From Calditerricola satsumensis (lineage in GTDB: Bacteria; Bacillota; Bacilli; Calditerricolales; Calditerricolaceae): DNA of 64,000 bases. Under the pieces are notes generated by a model. It did no database searches and was not told where the DNA came from. It worked only from the letters and a program-made list of their open reading frames with translations. The number at the start of each line of letters is the position of its first letter. Positions within the stretch are counted from its first letter, which is position 1. A program made the translations under genes and the position numbers. Of the stretch, positions 61,277-64,000 are shown in pieces. The stretch is taken from the NCBI RefSeq assembly GCF_014646935.1, contig NZ_BMOF01000001.1, forward strand, positions 1 through 64,000, given 5' to 3'.

Positions 61277-61954
61277 TTAGCGATTGGCCTTGAGTGCGGC
61301 GGCGATGCGGGCCACGCGCTCGCCGAGGCGGGCGGCCATGGTTTTCTCCCGCTCGTCCGGCATGCGCGAGCCGTCCGGGCCGGCCAACGTTGAGGCGCCG
61401 TAGGGCGTCCCGCCGATGCCCTCGGCGGTGAGCTGTTCCGGGTTTTCGCCGTACGGCAGGCCGACGTAGATCATGCCGAAGTGGAGGAGCGCCACCAAGG
61501 TGGTGAGGAGGGTCGTCTCCTGGCCGCCGTGGATGGAACCGGTGCTCGTGAAGACGGCCGTGGGTTTGCCTTCCAGCGCGCCGCTGGCCCACAAGGCGCC
61601 GGCGGTGTCGAGGAACTGCTTCATCTGGGCCGGCATCACACCGTAGCGGGTGGGCACGCCCCAGATGATGCCGTCGGCCCACTTCAGGTCGTCATGGGTG
61701 GCCTCGGGGATGTCCTTCTGCGCCTCTTGCGCCTTCACGTAGGCCTCCTGCGCCGACATGGCCTTCCGGGCCGCTTCGAATTCCGGCACCTTGGCGATTT
61801 TCACGTTGGCGCCGGCGCGCTTGGCCCCTTCGGCGACGGCCTTGGCCATCTCAAAGATATGGCCATAGGCGCTGTAGTAGACGACAAGGATGTTGGGATT
61901 GGCCATCTGCGGTTCACTCCTTTTGCCAAAGAGTCGTTGCCACCAGGTGGGCAT
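61277..61954 (-). CDS. wrbA: NAD(P)H:quinone oxidoreductase, WrbA type
   Basis: FMN-dependent two-electron quinone reductase that prevents redox cycling. Core: NILVVYYSAYGHIFEMAKAVAEGAKRAGANVKI, GIIWGVPTRYGVMPAQMKQFLD, ALEGKPTAVFTSTGSIHGGQETTLL, and GIGGTPYGASTLAGPDGSRMPDEREK. Two starts are credible: ATG 61954 with GGAGG at eight bases, adding MPTWWQRLFGKRSEP, and ATG 61906 with AAAGGAG, giving the usual WrbA length. An MhqR-type operator lies at its promoter and mhqR is divergent. Confidence 0.92.
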   Translation of the reverse strand: MPTWWQRLFGKRSEPQMANPNILVVYYSAYGHIFEMAKAVAEGAKRAGANVKIAKVPEFEAARKAMSAQEAYVKAQEAQKDIPEATHDDLKWADGIIWGVPTRYGVMPAQMKQFLDTAGALWASGALEGKPTAVFTSTGSIHGGQETTLLTTLVALLHFGMIYVGLPYGENPEQLTAEGIGGTPYGASTLAGPDGSRMPDEREKTMAARLGERVARIAAALKANR

Positions 61955-62002
61955 GGCGCGTTCCTCCTGGTCGGGAATGCATGCGGGAGGGGGCTGGTGA
62001 AT

Positions 62003-62064
62003 ATCTCGAATTTGAACATCTCGATTTCGAGATAATTGTACCCCGGGGTGCGCGGGCGCGTCAA
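62003..62064 (-). promoter_or_regulatory. wrbA promoter with MhqR-type operator
   Basis: On the minus strand TTGACG (plus 62059-62064), 18 bases, TACAAT (plus 62035-62040). Immediately downstream is a perfect palindrome ATCTCGA-TT-TCGAGAT (62018-62033), with a degenerate second copy starting ATCTCGAA at 62003. This matches the box that I recall for Bacillus MhqR. Confidence 0.85.
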
Positions 62065-62080
62065 GGGGTCCGCCCAGCAT

Positions 62081-62109
62081 TTGACCGAACCCTTTCCTTC
62101 GAATAGAAT
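62081..62109 (+). promoter_or_regulatory. sigma-A promoter of mhqR
   Basis: TTGACC (62081-62086), 17 bases, TAGAAT (62104-62109). The ATCTCGA box lies about 50 bases upstream, so mhqR may be less tightly controlled than wrbA. Confidence 0.75.
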
Positions 62110-62218
62110 GTTCCCACAGCAATGTTTTCTATGCGCAAACGTGTCGGCAAGCGCGTGTGCGCCTCGAGAGGGAACCCCGCCATTCCAAGAGGCGAAGCGT
62201 TGGCAAGGAGTGGACGCG

Positions 62219-62692
62219 ATGACCCGACTGCCGGCGGAGACGGAGCGCGCGTTGCACCTGTTCCGCGTGCTCGTGCGCGCCCACCGCAGCGTGGTGGAAC
62301 ATTCGGTTCGTGACATCAAGTCCCACGGGCTTAACCCGACGGAATTTGCCGTGCTGGAGCTTTTGTACCACAAGGGCCCGCAGCCGCTCCAGCGCATTGC
62401 CACGAGCATTTTGCTCGCCAGCGGCAGCGTGACGTATGTGGTGGACAAGCTGGAGAAGAATGGCATGCTGCGGCGGGAAGCCTGCCCGACGGACCGCCGC
62501 GTCGTGTACGCCGTGCTGACCGACCAGGGCAGGGCCCTCTTGGAGCGCATCTTTCCCGCCCACGCCGAAGCCATTCGCCGCGCGGTGGGCGGACTGTCGG
62601 CCGACGAGCAGGAGACGCTGATCGCGCTCCTGAAACGGATGGGCTTGCACGCCCAGCGCCTGCTCGACGAGGCGGGCGCGAGGAAAGGTTGA
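62219..62692 (+). CDS. mhqR: MarR-family regulator, MhqR-like
   Basis: 157-residue MarR winged-helix repressor: VVEHSVRDIKSHGLNPTEFAVLELLYHKGPQPLQRIATSILLASGSVTYVVDKLEKNGMLRREACPTDRRVVYAVLTDQGRALLERIFP. This follows MhqR/YkvE closely, a sensor of quinones and electrophiles. ATG at 62219 after AAGGAG. The divergent wrbA and the ATCTCGA palindrome support the call. Confidence 0.85.
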   Translation: MTRLPAETERALHLFRVLVRAHRSVVEHSVRDIKSHGLNPTEFAVLELLYHKGPQPLQRIATSILLASGSVTYVVDKLEKNGMLRREACPTDRRVVYAVLTDQGRALLERIFPAHAEAIRRAVGGLSADEQETLIALLKRMGLHAQRLLDEAGARKG

Positions 62693-62701
62693 GGCGCCAC
62701 C

Positions 62702-63637
62702 ATGGTGACGCATATCGTGAGCAAAGGAGAAAGCGGCAAGAAGCTGCATCGCTTGCTGCGCCACCTGCTGCCGAATATGCCCCTCGGACGGCTGTACAAG
62801 CTGATCGACAAGGGGCTCGTGCGGGTGAACGGCAAGCGCAAGAAGAAGGACTACGCCGTGGCCGAGGGCGACGTGCTCACCTTTTTCATGGCGGAGGAGG
62901 AGTTTCGTCAGGCGGCATCCGGCCCGCGCCGACCGAAATTCATCGGCGTGCCAACGGACCTTGACGTGGTGTACGAGGATGACGCGCTCCTCGTGATCAA
63001 CAAGCCCCCGGGTCTTTTGGTTCATCCCGACCGGACGGAGTACAAGAACACGCTCATTGCCCGCGTGCATGCCTACCTGTACCGAAAGGGCGAACTGGAT
63101 AGCCGGGTCTTTTTGCCCGCGGCGGCAGGCCGCCTGGACCGCAATACGAGCGGGCTGGTCCTCATCGGCAAGACGGCGGGGATGCTCCATCAGCTCAACC
63201 GGTGGCACCAGGAGCGGGCCATCGGCAAGGTCTACCTGACCGTGGTGGAAGGGACGCCGCCGGCGGAAGGGGAGATTCGCCGCGCCCTCGTGCGCGACCC
63301 GGATGCCAACCGGACCTGCGTGGCTTCCGGCGGCAAGGAGGCGGTCACGCGCTACCGCGTGCTTGACGCGCGGGGCGGGTATGCGCTGGTGGAGGTGGAG
63401 CTCGTCAGCGGGCGCACGCACCAGATCCGCGCCCACTTTCAGAGCATTGGCCATCCGCTGCTTGGGGACGTCAAGTATGGTGGACGGCCGGCCTTTGGGG
63501 TGAACCACCAGCTGCTGCACGCCTGGCGCGTGACGTTGCCCGACGGCCGCGCGTTTGTGGCGCCGCTGCCGGATCGTTTCGCCCGTGTGGTGCAGGCCAT
63601 CGGCTTGCGCGTGCCGGAGGAGGAGGGAACCCGATGA
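62702..63637 (+). CDS. RluA-family pseudouridine synthase
   Basis: 311 residues. An S4-like RNA-binding N-terminus (LHRLLRHLLPNMPLGRLYKLIDKGLVRVNGKRKKKDYAV), then the synthase domain: VVYEDDALLVINKPPGLLVHPD, the catalytic Asp in AAAGRLDRNTSGLVLIGKT, VELVSGRTHQIRAHFQSIGHPLLGDVKYGG. RluC/RluD-like; the target base in rRNA or tRNA cannot be assigned. ATG nine bases after the mhqR stop. It overlaps folB by four bases. Confidence 0.9.
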   Translation: MVTHIVSKGESGKKLHRLLRHLLPNMPLGRLYKLIDKGLVRVNGKRKKKDYAVAEGDVLTFFMAEEEFRQAASGPRRPKFIGVPTDLDVVYEDDALLVINKPPGLLVHPDRTEYKNTLIARVHAYLYRKGELDSRVFLPAAAGRLDRNTSGLVLIGKTAGMLHQLNRWHQERAIGKVYLTVVEGTPPAEGEIRRALVRDPDANRTCVASGGKEAVTRYRVLDARGGYALVEVELVSGRTHQIRAHFQSIGHPLLGDVKYGGRPAFGVNHQLLHAWRVTLPDGRAFVAPLPDRFARVVQAIGLRVPEEEGTR

Positions 63638-64000
63638 TGGACCGCATCGCGCTGGAAGGCATGGTCTTTTACGGGTACCACGGGGTGTATCCCGAAGAGC
63701 GGCGGCTCGGCCAGCGCTTTGTCGTCGACCTGGTCCTGGGCGTCGACTTGCGTGAGGCCGGGCGGTCCGATCGCCTTGAGGCCAGCGTCGATTATGTCCA
63801 GGTGTACCGGGATGTGCGCGCCGTGGTCGAGGGCGAGCCGTATCGGCTCCTGGAAGCGGTGGCCGAGCGCATTGCCCAGGTGGTTCTTGCCCGTTACCCG
63901 CGCGTGGTACGGGTCACGGTGACGGTGAAGAAGCCGGCGGTGCCCCTGCCCGGCCCGTTGGCCCACGCAGCGGTAACCCTGTCACGAACGCGGGAAGACA
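63634..64000 (+). CDS. folB: dihydroneopterin aldolase, 3' end outside the window
   Basis: Folate pathway enzyme cleaving dihydroneopterin. From ATG at 63634, overlapping the previous stop: MMDRIALEGMVFYGYHGVYP (with the conserved Tyr-His-Gly and Glu), LGQRFVVDLVLGVDL, ASVDYVQVYRDVRAVVEGEPYRLLEAVAERIA, and RVTVTVKKPAVPLPGPL. No stop before base 64000. GGAGGAGGAGGG precedes it. folK would be expected next. Confidence 0.92.
   Translation, partial: MMDRIALEGMVFYGYHGVYPEERRLGQRFVVDLVLGVDLREAGRSDRLEASVDYVQVYRDVRAVVEGEPYRLLEAVAERIAQVVLARYPRVVRVTVTVKKPAVPLPGPLAHAAVTLSRTRED

Overview
The window is GC-rich chromosomal DNA that looks like a member of the Bacillales (Bacillota). Evidence: strong AGGAGG-type ribosome sites, many GTG and TTG starts, sigma-A promoters with 17-18 bp spacers, and Bacillus-type regulation (a Fur box on an iron permease gene, a CcpN-like site on pckA, an MhqR-like box on wrbA, ECF sigma/anti-sigma pairs). 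High GC with compact coding would fit a thermophilic genus, but that is inference.

Layout. 1-10 kb: the end of a tRNA-Gly, two divergent XRE regulators sharing a TTTGCA/TGCAAA operator, a family-4 uracil-DNA glycosylase, a Fur-controlled FTR1 permease, then a housekeeping run (folA, an ABC-class ATPase, rnhA, queG, ogt, hsp20). 10-16 kb: a secreted-type amidase domain protein, a four-gene ECF sigma/anti-sigma/membrane protein operon on the minus strand, trmL, a nucleoside phosphorylase, a 32-residue membrane peptide and a DedA protein. 16.4-27.8 kb: an aromatic catabolic island for 4-hydroxyphenylacetate (GntR regulator, DapA-like lyase, HpaG, HpaE, HpaB, HpaD) ending in a complete Liv-type ABC importer.

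27.8-43.3 kb is the most unusual part. Three transcription units (a permease; a heme-oxygenase-like diiron protein with an aldehyde dehydrogenase, a GlcG/HbpS-like protein and a 2Fe-2S ferredoxin; and a split chromate-type transporter with another 2Fe-2S ferredoxin) share one promoter design: a sigma-A promoter followed within about 20 bases by the same palindrome (half-site TTTGGTATAC). A weaker copy overlaps the -35 of an aspartate-dehydrogenase-type gene. A GntR/FCD regulator lies beside the best operator. Together these look like an undescribed oxidative catabolic regulon. An ABC exporter module and a frameshifted permease lie among them.

43.3-64 kb: a second ECF sigma module, a 5'-nucleotidase-like gene lacking its first metal motif, rocD with an IS607-type element (intact TnpB, wrecked TnpA) directly in front of it, a probable type I toxin-antisense RNA locus, leuCD, a PfkB sugar kinase, a LysR regulator with an MFS gene that carries a frameshift in a G7 tract, an aldo/keto reductase, pckA, another MFS transporter, a wrbA/mhqR quinone-stress pair, an RluA-type pseudouridine synthase and the start of folB, which runs off the window.

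Two permease genes are interrupted by frameshifts, which may be real or sequencing errors. Very long reverse-strand ORFs inside known genes were treated as GC-driven shadows.
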